8,759 bases of DNA from JAUVXE01 sp964349355 (lineage in GTDB: Bacteria; Actinomycetota; Coriobacteriia; Anaerosomatales; SLCP01): NCBI GenBank assembly GCA_964349355.1, contig CAYGFZ010000056.1, forward strand, positions 1-8,759, written 5' to 3'. The position numbers and the translations under genes are program-made. The number at the start of each line of letters is the position of its first letter. The stretch's first letter is position 1. This document shows positions 1 through 6,369 of the stretch, in pieces. A model generated the notes under the pieces. It was not told the origin of the DNA. It did no database searches and saw nothing but the letters and a program-made list of their open reading frames with translations.

Positions 1-55
1 GGCGAACTCGTGGGGGCCATCAACGAGGACTTCCTTCGCACCATCTTCCATATTC
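1..55 (+). repeat. Exact 55-bp direct repeat, copy 1 (left edge of window)
   Basis: These 55 bases are identical to 1252-1306, and the match breaks at the next base (t at 56, a at 1307). The segment encodes GELVGAINEDFLRTIFHI, a piece of the SecA C-terminal region, but here it is fused to the motor-domain sequence LIYRT. The offset of 1251 bases is a multiple of three, so the fused frame stays open. A perfect repeat of exactly 55 bases at the very start of a sequence fits a k-mer-length join made by a short-read assembler. Confidence 0.95.
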
Positions 56-1602
56 TGATCTACCGTACCGTCGAGTCGAAGTTCGCTGCCGTGGTCGAGG
101 AGATCGCCGAGTCGCACAAGAGTGGCCAACCGTCCCTCGTCGGTACCATCTCCATCGAGAACTCCGAACGACTGTCCCGGCTCCTGACCAAGCGTGGCGT
201 TCCGCATGAGGTCCTCAATGCCAAGCATCACGAACGCGAGGCCCACATCGTCTCGCAGGCTGGCCGCCTCGGCGCGGTCACGATCGCGACCAACATGGCC
301 GGCCGAGGTACCGACATCGTCCTTGGCGGCAACCCGGACTCTCTCGTCGAGGATCTGCTTCGCGAGAAGGGTGTCCAGCCCGAGGAGGCTACCGCAGAAC
401 AGCAGGCGGAGGCGCTGGCTGCCGCCAAGCGCATCACGGCCGTCGAGCATGAGAAGGTCGTGGAGGCGGGAGGTCTTGCTGTCATCGGCACCGAGCGTCA
501 CGACTCCCGACGCATCGACAACCAGCTCCGCGGCCGTTCGGGTCGACAGGGCGACCCGGGCCTCTCCCAGTTCTACCTCTCGCTCGAAGACGACCTCATG
601 CGACTCTTCGGCGGGGACCGCATGGATCGCATCTCCCGATTCATGGAGAAGACAGACATCCCCGATGACATGCCGATTCAGGCAGGTCTCGTCTCCAAGG
701 CCATTGAGAGTGCACAGCGCCAGGTCGAGGTGATGAACTTCGCCGCGCGCAAGCACGTGCTCGAGTACGACGACGTGATGAACAAGCAGCGCGAGGTCAT
801 CTATAAGGAGCGCAACCGCATCCTGGATGGCAAGGACATCCACGCCCGCGTCGATGAGCTCATGCGCGAGATCGTCCTTGCGAACGTCTTGGACTACTGT
901 CCGGAACACACCTACTCCGAGGAGTGGGAGTGGGACGGACTCGCGTCTTGGTATCGCGATCTGACGGGCATAGACGGTGTGGTTGCCGGGCACAAGGGCG
1001 AGACCGAGAATCCCCACGAACTTGCCGATGAACTCGCCGAGGCTGCTCTTGCGGCGTATTCGAAACGTGAGGAGGACCTCGGCCCGGAGAACCTGCGAGA
1101 ACTCGAGCGTCAGGTCATGCTCAGGGTCATTGACACCCGCTGGATGGAGCATCTCCTCGAGATGGACTACCTCAAGGACGGTATCGGTCTGCGGGCCATG
1201 GGCCAACGCGATCCGCTCGTCGAGTACAAGTCCGAGGCGTACAACATGTTCGGCGAACTCGTGGGGGCCATCAACGAGGACTTCCTTCGCACCATCTTCC
1301 ATATTCAGGTACTCAAGCCCGAGCATCAGGCCGAGCCAGCTGCAGCGCGCGACGTGTCCTACTCGGCGCCCTCGGAGTCGACCATCTTCTCGGGGGCCGC
1401 GCAGGCAGCGGCGACCACAGCCGGGCCTGCCGGGCCGTCTCCTGACGCGATCGCGGCGGCGAGCGCTGCTGCGGGCGGATCAGGCAAGGTGGCGACGGTA
1501 GTCAAGGACAAGGGAGACCCGTACGCCAACGTGGGGCGCAACGACATGTGCCCGTGCGGAAGTGGCAAGAAGTACAAGAAGTGTCACGGGGCGGCGGTCT
1601 AG
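1..1602 (+). CDS. secA: Preprotein translocase ATPase SecA, 3' part (5' end missing)
   Basis: SecA is the cytoplasmic ATPase that drives unfolded preproteins through the SecYEG channel. The visible 533 codons cover the second nucleotide-binding half onward. Residues about 19-60 read LIYRTVESKF and then a GQPSLVGTISIE segment typical of SecA. TNMAGRGTD lies at about 97-105, and the helicase motif VI-like QLRGRSGRQGDPG at 175-187. The helical scaffold segment, including EYDDVMNKQR, begins near 230. An Ala/Gly/Ser/Pro-rich linker spans about 440-500. The C-terminal zinc-binding SEC-C motif uses C517, C519, C528 and H529. The first 18 codons do not belong here: they duplicate residues 418-435 of the same protein and replace the sequence expected before LIYRT, so genuine continuous sequence starts near base 56. 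The frame stays open across the join. The stop codon TAG abuts the prfB start. Family identity is certain; the 5' end is not trustworthy. Confidence 0.96.
   Translation, partial: GELVGAINEDFLRTIFHILIYRTVESKFAAVVEEIAESHKSGQPSLVGTISIENSERLSRLLTKRGVPHEVLNAKHHEREAHIVSQAGRLGAVTIATNMAGRGTDIVLGGNPDSLVEDLLREKGVQPEEATAEQQAEALAAAKRITAVEHEKVVEAGGLAVIGTERHDSRRIDNQLRGRSGRQGDPGLSQFYLSLEDDLMRLFGGDRMDRISRFMEKTDIPDDMPIQAGLVSKAIESAQRQVEVMNFAARKHVLEYDDVMNKQREVIYKERNRILDGKDIHARVDELMREIVLANVLDYCPEHTYSEEWEWDGLASWYRDLTGIDGVVAGHKGETENPHELADELAEAALAAYSKREEDLGPENLRELERQVMLRVIDTRWMEHLLEMDYLKDGIGLRAMGQRDPLVEYKSEAYNMFGELVGAINEDFLRTIFHIQVLKPEHQAEPAAARDVSYSAPSESTIFSGAAQAAATTAGPAGPSPDAIAAASAAAGGSGKVATVVKDKGDPYANVGRNDMCPCGSGKKYKKCHGAAV
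1252..1306 (+). repeat. Exact 55-bp direct repeat, copy 2 (native position inside secA)
   Basis: This is the second copy of the 55-bp repeat. Here it sits in the expected SecA context, preceded by a YKSEAYNMF segment and followed by QVLKP, so this is the genuine location and the copy at 1-55 is the misplaced one. Confidence 0.95.
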
Positions 1603-2733
1603 GTGATCCAGGACCGGAGCAGTGAGCTCGCAGCTTTGCGAGGTCGCGTGGAGAAGATGGGAGACTACCTCCACCTCGAAGCGAAGCGCCACGAGATCGC
1701 TGAACTCGAGGCACGAGCTGCTGAACCGGATTTCTGGGACGGCCAGGCCATTGCCCAGCAGGTGATGGCACGTGCTGCCGACCTTAGGGACGAGGTCAAC
1801 GGGTACGAGAGCGCGCTCGCCGAACTCGAGGATGCCGAGGTCGCTAACGAACTCGCACTCGCCGAGGGGGACGATGAGATGGCTGGAGAACTCGTCGTCG
1901 CACTCGAGCATCTATCGAAGCGCGTCGACGGGCTTGAGGTCACCTCGTGGTTCACCGGTGAGTTCGATTCCGGTGATGCGATCCTCACGATCCTTCCCGG
2001 ACAGGGGGGACTCGAGGCCCAGGACTGGGCGGAGATGCTCCTGCGAATGCTCACTAAGTACGCCGAGGGGCGCCGCTGGAAAGCCGATCTTCACGACGCC
2101 CCTCCTGGAGTCGAGCTTGGTATCGACCGGGCAGTCTTCACCGTGCACGGGCGTAATGCGTACGGGATGCTTCAGGCCGAGGCGGGGGTACACCGTCTTG
2201 TCCGCATCAGTCCTACCGATGAGAAGAAGCGTCGGCAGACCACCTTCGCACGCGTCGAGGTATTGCCGGTCCTCCCTGATGAGGTAGAGGTCGAGATCCG
2301 CGACGAGGACCTACGGATCGACGTCTTCCGCTCGAGCGGTCCGGGTGGTCAGTCGGTGAACACGACGGACTCAGCGGTGCGTATCACACATGCCCCGTCA
2401 GGGCTCGTGGTGACCTGCCAGAACGAGAAGAGCCAGCTGAAGAACCGCGAGTCGGCGATGAAGATCCTCCGAGCCCGCCTCTACGAGCTCGAGAAGGCTA
2501 AGCGCGAGGCAGAACTCGATGAACTGCGAGGAGAGAAGCAAGACATCACCTTCGGCAGTCAGATCCGAAGCTACGTGCTCTACCCGTACCAGATGGTCAA
2601 AGATCACCGTACCGGTATCGAGACCGGCAACGTCGACGCTGTGCTCGACGGCGACCTCGAGGAGTTCGTGGTCGGATATCATCGGTGGCGCGTCTCCGAG
2701 CAGCAGGGCGCCGTCGCTAGGGTGGACTCGTAG
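1603..2733 (+). CDS. prfB: Peptide chain release factor 2 (RF2)
   Basis: RF2 recognises UGA and UAA stop codons in the ribosomal A site and triggers peptide release. The 376 residues match the family length (E. coli RF2 is 365). An N-terminal helical domain (about 1-110) is followed by the codon-recognition and catalytic domains. The GGQ catalytic motif is at 248-250 within SGPGGQSVN. The conserved segment GVHRLVR lies at 195-201. The stop-codon-reading tripeptide, SPF in classical RF2, reads S203-P204-T205 here. The GTG start directly follows the secA TAG with no gap. It is chosen because it leaves 23 residues up to the YL of YLHLEAK, close to the E. coli length before the equivalent position; only a weak GGGG ribosome site precedes it. 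The usual early in-frame TGA with programmed +1 frameshift is absent, so the autoregulatory loop is missing. Translational coupling to secA is likely. Confidence 0.96.
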   Translation: MIQDRSSELAALRGRVEKMGDYLHLEAKRHEIAELEARAAEPDFWDGQAIAQQVMARAADLRDEVNGYESALAELEDAEVANELALAEGDDEMAGELVVALEHLSKRVDGLEVTSWFTGEFDSGDAILTILPGQGGLEAQDWAEMLLRMLTKYAEGRRWKADLHDAPPGVELGIDRAVFTVHGRNAYGMLQAEAGVHRLVRISPTDEKKRRQTTFARVEVLPVLPDEVEVEIRDEDLRIDVFRSSGPGGQSVNTTDSAVRITHAPSGLVVTCQNEKSQLKNRESAMKILRARLYELEKAKREAELDELRGEKQDITFGSQIRSYVLYPYQMVKDHRTGIETGNVDAVLDGDLEEFVVGYHRWRVSEQQGAVARVDS

Positions 2734-2737
2734 GAAG

Positions 2738-3520
2738 ATGCCGCTCACCGCCGACCTGCACACGCATACGATGGCCTCGGGCCATGCATACTCCACTGCG
2801 ACCGAGCTTGCGGTAGCCGCGCGTCGAGCGGGTCTTGGACTGATCGCGATCACCGACCACGGTCCCACCTGCCCGGGCGCACCGGATCCCTGGTACTTCT
2901 GGAACCTCAAAGTGCTACCGTCGGTGCTCGACGGAGTCCGCATACTCAAAGGTGTCGAAGCGAACCCGGCCGACACGGAAAGCGGCGTCGACCTGCCCGA
3001 CGAGATCCTCGGCCAACTTGATTTCGTAGCAGTCGGCTTTCACCCTCTCACCGGGTTCGACCAACGCGATCGCGCTCGAAACACCGACTCGCTGTTGCGG
3101 GCGATCGCCAACCCTCTCGTCGACATGGTCACACACCCCGGCAACGAGCACGAGTTCCCGCTCAAGATCGACGCGGTCGTTGCGGCAGCCTCGGCTGCGG
3201 GCGTCATCCTCGAGCTGAACGATCACTCCTTCGCGCCTACGAGTATCCGTGCGGTCTCCAACCATCGGGAGCGGGAGTTCGCCGAGGCGGCGATAGCCGC
3301 TGGCGTTCCGGTCGCCGTGAACTCCGATGCGCACTTCGCGAGTCAGGTCGGCCATATGGAGGCCGCTCTCGCAGTGGCCTCCGAGATCGGTCTGGCGGAG
3401 CATGACATCATCAATCACACTCCAGAGAAGGTCCTCACGCATCTGCTTGCTCGTCGAGCGCGCCCGCGCCTCGACTACGCCGGTGCCTGGGAGAGCGGCG
3501 CGTTTGGAGGTGGACGCTGA
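2738..3520 (+). CDS. PHP-domain metal-dependent hydrolase, YcdX-like phosphatase family
   Basis: This 260-residue protein has the full set of PHP metal-binding motifs. D6-L-H8-T-H10 is followed by H16 in SGHAYS. Then come ITDHG with D40 and H41, E74 in VEAN, H102 in GFHP, H133 in HPGN, and D197 and H199 in NSDAH. The order and spacing resemble E. coli YcdX, a small trinuclear-metal phosphoesterase. PHP proteins also include histidinol phosphatases and polymerase-associated domains, but the HAYST and HPGN contexts favour the YcdX branch. The substrate cannot be told from sequence. The ATG at 2738 is four bases after the prfB stop, with AGGAAG immediately before it. The next in-frame ATG (residue 12) would remove the first metal ligands, so it is rejected. 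The stop overlaps the next gene's start by one base. The protein is probably cytoplasmic, with no signal peptide seen. Confidence 0.9.
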   Translation: MPLTADLHTHTMASGHAYSTATELAVAARRAGLGLIAITDHGPTCPGAPDPWYFWNLKVLPSVLDGVRILKGVEANPADTESGVDLPDEILGQLDFVAVGFHPLTGFDQRDRARNTDSLLRAIANPLVDMVTHPGNEHEFPLKIDAVVAAASAAGVILELNDHSFAPTSIRAVSNHREREFAEAAIAAGVPVAVNSDAHFASQVGHMEAALAVASEIGLAEHDIINHTPEKVLTHLLARRARPRLDYAGAWESGAFGGGR

Positions 3521-4422
3521 TGGTCGGCCGACTCAAACGCGTGACTCCGGCTCGGGTGCTCAAGCACCGCCCGGTCCGCGACTACCTGTGGATGACCGCC
3601 GGGCTCGCCCTGACGGCCTGGACTCTCAACGCCTTCTTGATTCCCAACCGAATCGCCGCCGGCGGAGTATCCGGCCTTGCGACCGTGCTCTACTACACCG
3701 CGCTCGACCTCGGCATCACGGTGCCAGTGGGCGTGCAGATGCTCGTGATGAACGCCGTTCTGCTCGCCTTCGCCATGAGGGCCCGTGGCTGGAGATACGC
3801 CGCGAAGACCATCTACGGCATCGTGGCGCTTTCGGTGTTCGTCGACGTCTTCGCGCCCTTCACGCCTCACCTCGCTAAGGGGGACTACTTGCTTGCTGCG
3901 CTCTACGGCGGCGCGCTCACCGGGCTCGGTATCGGTATGGTCTTCAAGGCCGGAGGAACCACTGGTGGGACCGACATCGTCGCGCAACTGCTTGCGCGAA
4001 AGATCTCCCTCGGCCAGGGTCAACTGCTGCTGGCTGTCGACGCGGTGGTCGTCCTGCTGGCCGCGCTGAAGTTCGGCCCTGAGCTCGCGCTCTACGGAGC
4101 GGTCGCGGTCTTCGTGATGGGCTCGACCATCGACCTGGTGCTCGAAGGGCTACCCGTGGAGAAGGCGGCGTTCATCGTCTCGGAGCATTCGGGCCGGATC
4201 GGCGAGGCGATCATGCATGACCTCGGCCGAGGAGCCACTGCGCTGGCGGCTCGCGGCATGTACTCCGGGACTCCGCGTGAGATGATCTTCACGGTCGTCT
4301 CCCGCAAAGAGATCGACGACCTCAAACAGATCGTGAACACCATCGACCCGCAGGCGTTGCTCATCATCTCCGATGTGCACGAAGCGATCGGTGAGGGATT
4401 CAAGGAGATGGGAGTACGATGA
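3520..4422 (+). CDS. YitT family membrane protein with C-terminal DUF2179 domain
   Basis: This 300-residue integral membrane protein belongs to the YitT/DUF161 family, whose transport or other function is not well established. About six or seven hydrophobic segments are visible, near residues 23-42, 48-68, 70-88, 98-116, 125-143, 169-188 and 191-208. The family hallmark GGTTGGTDIV is at 145-154. A soluble DUF2179 domain follows from about 216 to the end and is predicted to be cytoplasmic. The ATG shares one base with the upstream TGA. A strong GGAGG ribosome site at 3506-3510, inside the end of the hydrolase gene, sits nine bases before it and fixes the start. The stop overlaps the first transketolase gene in an ATGA arrangement. 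Co-transcription with the hydrolase and transketolase is likely, but I see no direct functional link. Confidence 0.92.
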   Translation: MVGRLKRVTPARVLKHRPVRDYLWMTAGLALTAWTLNAFLIPNRIAAGGVSGLATVLYYTALDLGITVPVGVQMLVMNAVLLAFAMRARGWRYAAKTIYGIVALSVFVDVFAPFTPHLAKGDYLLAALYGGALTGLGIGMVFKAGGTTGGTDIVAQLLARKISLGQGQLLLAVDAVVVLLAALKFGPELALYGAVAVFVMGSTIDLVLEGLPVEKAAFIVSEHSGRIGEAIMHDLGRGATALAARGMYSGTPREMIFTVVSRKEIDDLKQIVNTIDPQALLIISDVHEAIGEGFKEMGVR

Positions 4423-5276
4423 GAGCCGACCTGTTCGATTCGACAGCTACAGAGATTGCGGCGCTGAAGATGCGTCACGACATCGTCGAGATGCTCGCCG
4501 CAGCCGGCTCCGGTCACCCGGGCGGCTCGCTTTCAGCCGCCGAGATCGTGGCGACGCTCTACTTCGGCGTGATGCGTCACGATCCGCGAAACCCCGACGA
4601 CCCGGACCGCGACCGCTTCGTGCTCTCTAAGGGACACGCGGCCCCGGTCCTGTATGCGGCGCTCGCGCAGGCAGGCTACTTCGGTCGGGAGCACCTCATC
4701 ACACTCCGAAAACTCGGCTCGCTTCTCCAGGGCCACCCGGACAGCAAGAAGACACCCGGGGTCGAGGTCTCGACCGGCTCACTCGGACAGGGCCTCTCGA
4801 TAGCGTGCGGGATCGCCCTCGGCCTCTCGCCGAGTTCGGACGATGACCGCACCGTCTACTGCCTCCTCGGCGATGGCGAGTGCCAGGAGGGTCAGGTGTG
4901 GGAGGCTGCCATGTTCGCCGCTCACAACAGCCTCGGTAACATCGTTGCGATCGTCGATCATAACGGCCTACAGATCGACGGCGCGTGCTCGGAGGTCATG
5001 TGTCTCGGAGACATGGAAGCCAAGTTCGCGTCGTTTGGCTGGGAGGTGGCCAGCTGTGACGGGCATGACGTCGAAGCGATCACTGCGGGGCTCGCTCACG
5101 TACGCGCGGTACCCGACAGGCCGGGCGTGCTTGTCGCGCACACCGTGAAGGGCAAGGGAGTGTCGTTCATGGAGGGAGAGGCGGGCTGGCACGGGAAGAC
5201 CCCTTCGGCCGAGGAGACACAGATAGCGCTGCGCGAGATCGCTGCGGCGCTTGAAGCGAAAGGAGCGGCGCTGTGA
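4419..5276 (+). CDS. Transketolase, N-terminal (thiamine diphosphate-binding) subunit
   Basis: This is the 285-residue pyrophosphate-binding half of a split transketolase. Transketolase moves two-carbon ketol units between sugar phosphates in the non-oxidative pentose phosphate pathway. Conserved features are H33 in SGHPGGS, H73 in SKGHAAPVLYA, and TGSLGQGLS at 119-127. The thiamine diphosphate/metal motif starts with G151-D152-G153 and ends with N182 in DHNGLQIDG. Length matches the N-subunit type found in many Archaea, Firmicutes and Actinobacteria rather than the full-length enzyme of about 660 residues. The ATG overlaps the YitT stop by four bases, with GGGAG at 4410-4414 upstream. Its partner subunit follows at once with a four-base overlap. 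A related activity such as a 2-oxo acid-type reaction on another sugar cannot be excluded from sequence. Confidence 0.94.
   Translation: MRADLFDSTATEIAALKMRHDIVEMLAAAGSGHPGGSLSAAEIVATLYFGVMRHDPRNPDDPDRDRFVLSKGHAAPVLYAALAQAGYFGREHLITLRKLGSLLQGHPDSKKTPGVEVSTGSLGQGLSIACGIALGLSPSSDDDRTVYCLLGDGECQEGQVWEAAMFAAHNSLGNIVAIVDHNGLQIDGACSEVMCLGDMEAKFASFGWEVASCDGHDVEAITAGLAHVRAVPDRPGVLVAHTVKGKGVSFMEGEAGWHGKTPSAEETQIALREIAAALEAKGAAL
5261..5265 (+). promoter_or_regulatory. Ribosome binding site AGGAG for the transketolase C-subunit
   Basis: AGGAG lies seven bases before the GTG at 5273. It supports GTG as the true start of the downstream gene, even though the start codon overlaps the TGA of the upstream gene. 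Confidence 0.7.
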
Positions 5277-6211
5277 GCAAGCGCGCGACTCGAGAGGCAT
5301 TCGGCACGACCCTGGTCGAGCTCGCCGGAGAGGGCGTGGATGTGGTCGCCGTTGAGGCTGACCTGTCCAAGTCCACCACGACCGCGGCGTTCGCCGACGC
5401 GTATCCGGAGCGGTTCTTCAACGCCGGTATCGCGGAGCAGAACATGGTCGGCGTGGCTTCAGGCCTGGCGGCGAGCGGCAAGGTGGCGTTCACGGGCTCC
5501 TTCGCGGTCTTTGCTACGGGCCGCGCGTACGACCAGGTGCGAAACACCGTCTGCTACTCCGAGCTCGATGTGAAGCTCGCCCCGACCCACTCGGGCATCA
5601 CGGTGGGACCGGACGGCGGTAGCCATCAGATGCTCGAGGATATCGCACTCATGCGCGTCCTTCCGGGCATGCGGGTCCTGGTGCCGGCCGACTTCTATGC
5701 GGCCCGCGAGGCGATCCGCGTCGCGGCGGCCACGCCGGGACCGTTCTACATCCGACTTGGCCGCGCAGCTGTCCCGTTAGTGCACCGGGAGGACTTTCGT
5801 TTCGAGCTCGGCCGGGCGTACGTCTTGCGTGAGGGCACGGACGTCACACTCGCCGCCTGCGGTGTGATGGTCGAACGAGCTCTTGCTGCCGCCGACCTTC
5901 TGGCAGACCAGGGTACCTCGGCCGAGGTCATCGATGTTGCGACCGTCAAGCCGATCGACGTCGAGACAATCGCTGCCTCTGCAGAGAAGACTGGCGCGGT
6001 AGTCGCGTGTGAGGAGCACTCGATCTTCGGCGGGCTTGGCTCGGCTGTGGCAGAGGTTCTCGGCGAACACATGCCGGTGCCGTTCGCTCGCGTGGGCGTG
6101 CGGGACGTCTTCGGGACGTCCGGTGATCCCGAGGAACTCCTGGCACACTTCGGGCTGACTGCGCACCATGTGGCCGAGGCCGCGCGGGAGGTTATGGCGC
6201 GAGCAGAATAG
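5273..6211 (+). CDS. Transketolase, C-terminal subunit
   Basis: This 312-residue protein supplies the pyrimidine-binding and C-terminal domains that pair with the preceding subunit to form the active sites at the dimer interface. E55 in NAGIAEQNM is the conserved glutamate that activates the thiamine aminopyrimidine. EADLSKST (28-35) and H118 in GGSHQMLED are typical of this half. The swivel-type C-terminal domain covers about 185-305, including the CEEHSIFGGLGSAV segment. The GTG start shares four bases with the upstream stop (GTGA) and has AGGAG seven bases upstream. The gene ends at TAG, followed by 158 intergenic bases with no clear terminator, so transcription could in principle read on toward the cytochrome. 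Deoxyxylulose-phosphate synthase is a related family, but that enzyme is a single chain of about 630 residues. Confidence 0.94.
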   Translation: MSKRATREAFGTTLVELAGEGVDVVAVEADLSKSTTTAAFADAYPERFFNAGIAEQNMVGVASGLAASGKVAFTGSFAVFATGRAYDQVRNTVCYSELDVKLAPTHSGITVGPDGGSHQMLEDIALMRVLPGMRVLVPADFYAAREAIRVAAATPGPFYIRLGRAAVPLVHREDFRFELGRAYVLREGTDVTLAACGVMVERALAAADLLADQGTSAEVIDVATVKPIDVETIAASAEKTGAVVACEEHSIFGGLGSAVAEVLGEHMPVPFARVGVRDVFGTSGDPEELLAHFGLTAHHVAEAAREVMARAE

Positions 6212-6248
6212 CGAGGTCGGGCGGACGTTTTCTCAGAGGCACCTCTTG

Positions 6249-6277
6249 TTGTGGAACCCTGGTTTCCCCTGTACAGT
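6249..6277 (+). promoter_or_regulatory. Candidate sigma-70-type promoter for the cytochrome gene
   Basis: A TTGTGG hexamer (6249-6254) is separated by 17 bases from TACAGT (6272-6277). These match the -35 and -10 consensus at three and four of six positions. It is the best such pair in the gap between the transketolase and cytochrome genes and would give a 5' leader of roughly 85 bases. This is by-eye evidence only. Confidence 0.35.
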
Positions 6278-6297
6278 TGTAGGCAGCATACGAAGAA

Positions 6298-6316
6298 GCA
6301 GAGGACGAGTCTCTGC
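6298..6316 (+). other. Small hairpin in the cytochrome leader
   Basis: GCAGAG (6298-6303) pairs perfectly with CTCTGC (6311-6316) around a seven-base loop, within the predicted 5' leader and about 54 bases before the GTG start. No T-run follows, so it is not a convincing terminator. It could be an mRNA structure or chance. Confidence 0.3.
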
Positions 6317-6341
6317 ACAGACGCAATCATGGACGAGTCTC
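6303..6341 (+). repeat. Pair of 11-bp direct repeats GGACGAGTCTC in the cytochrome leader
   Basis: GGACGAGTCTC occurs at 6303-6313 and again at 6331-6341, 28 bases start to start, downstream of the candidate promoter. The first copy overlaps the hairpin. Paired repeats at this spacing could be a regulator site or an RNA element, but no known motif is recognised. Confidence 0.4.
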
Positions 6342-6369
6342 AGGGCGTGGGAGTATCGAACGCGCAGCT

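Noticed and set aside
1..54. Taking the open frame from base 10 as a complete SecA-like protein with a native GTG start
   Set aside because: That GTG lies in the misplaced 55-bp repeat and is an internal Val codon of SecA. The real gene is truncated or misjoined at this edge.
6103..6123. GGACGTC repeats near the end of the second transketolase gene
   Set aside because: They lie inside well-conserved coding sequence and are explained by codon choice around DVFGTSGDP.
6236..6247. AGAGG/CCTCT inverted repeat after the transketolase genes as a terminator
   Set aside because: The loop would be only two bases and no T-run follows, so it is too weak to support a terminator.
6317..6350. Possible cyclic-di-GMP (GEMM) riboswitch ahead of the cytochrome, prompted by GACGCAA near 6321
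   Set aside because: Only a short stretch resembles the GEMM core. The tetraloop-receptor parts and the two expected paired stems are not visible, so I do not call it.
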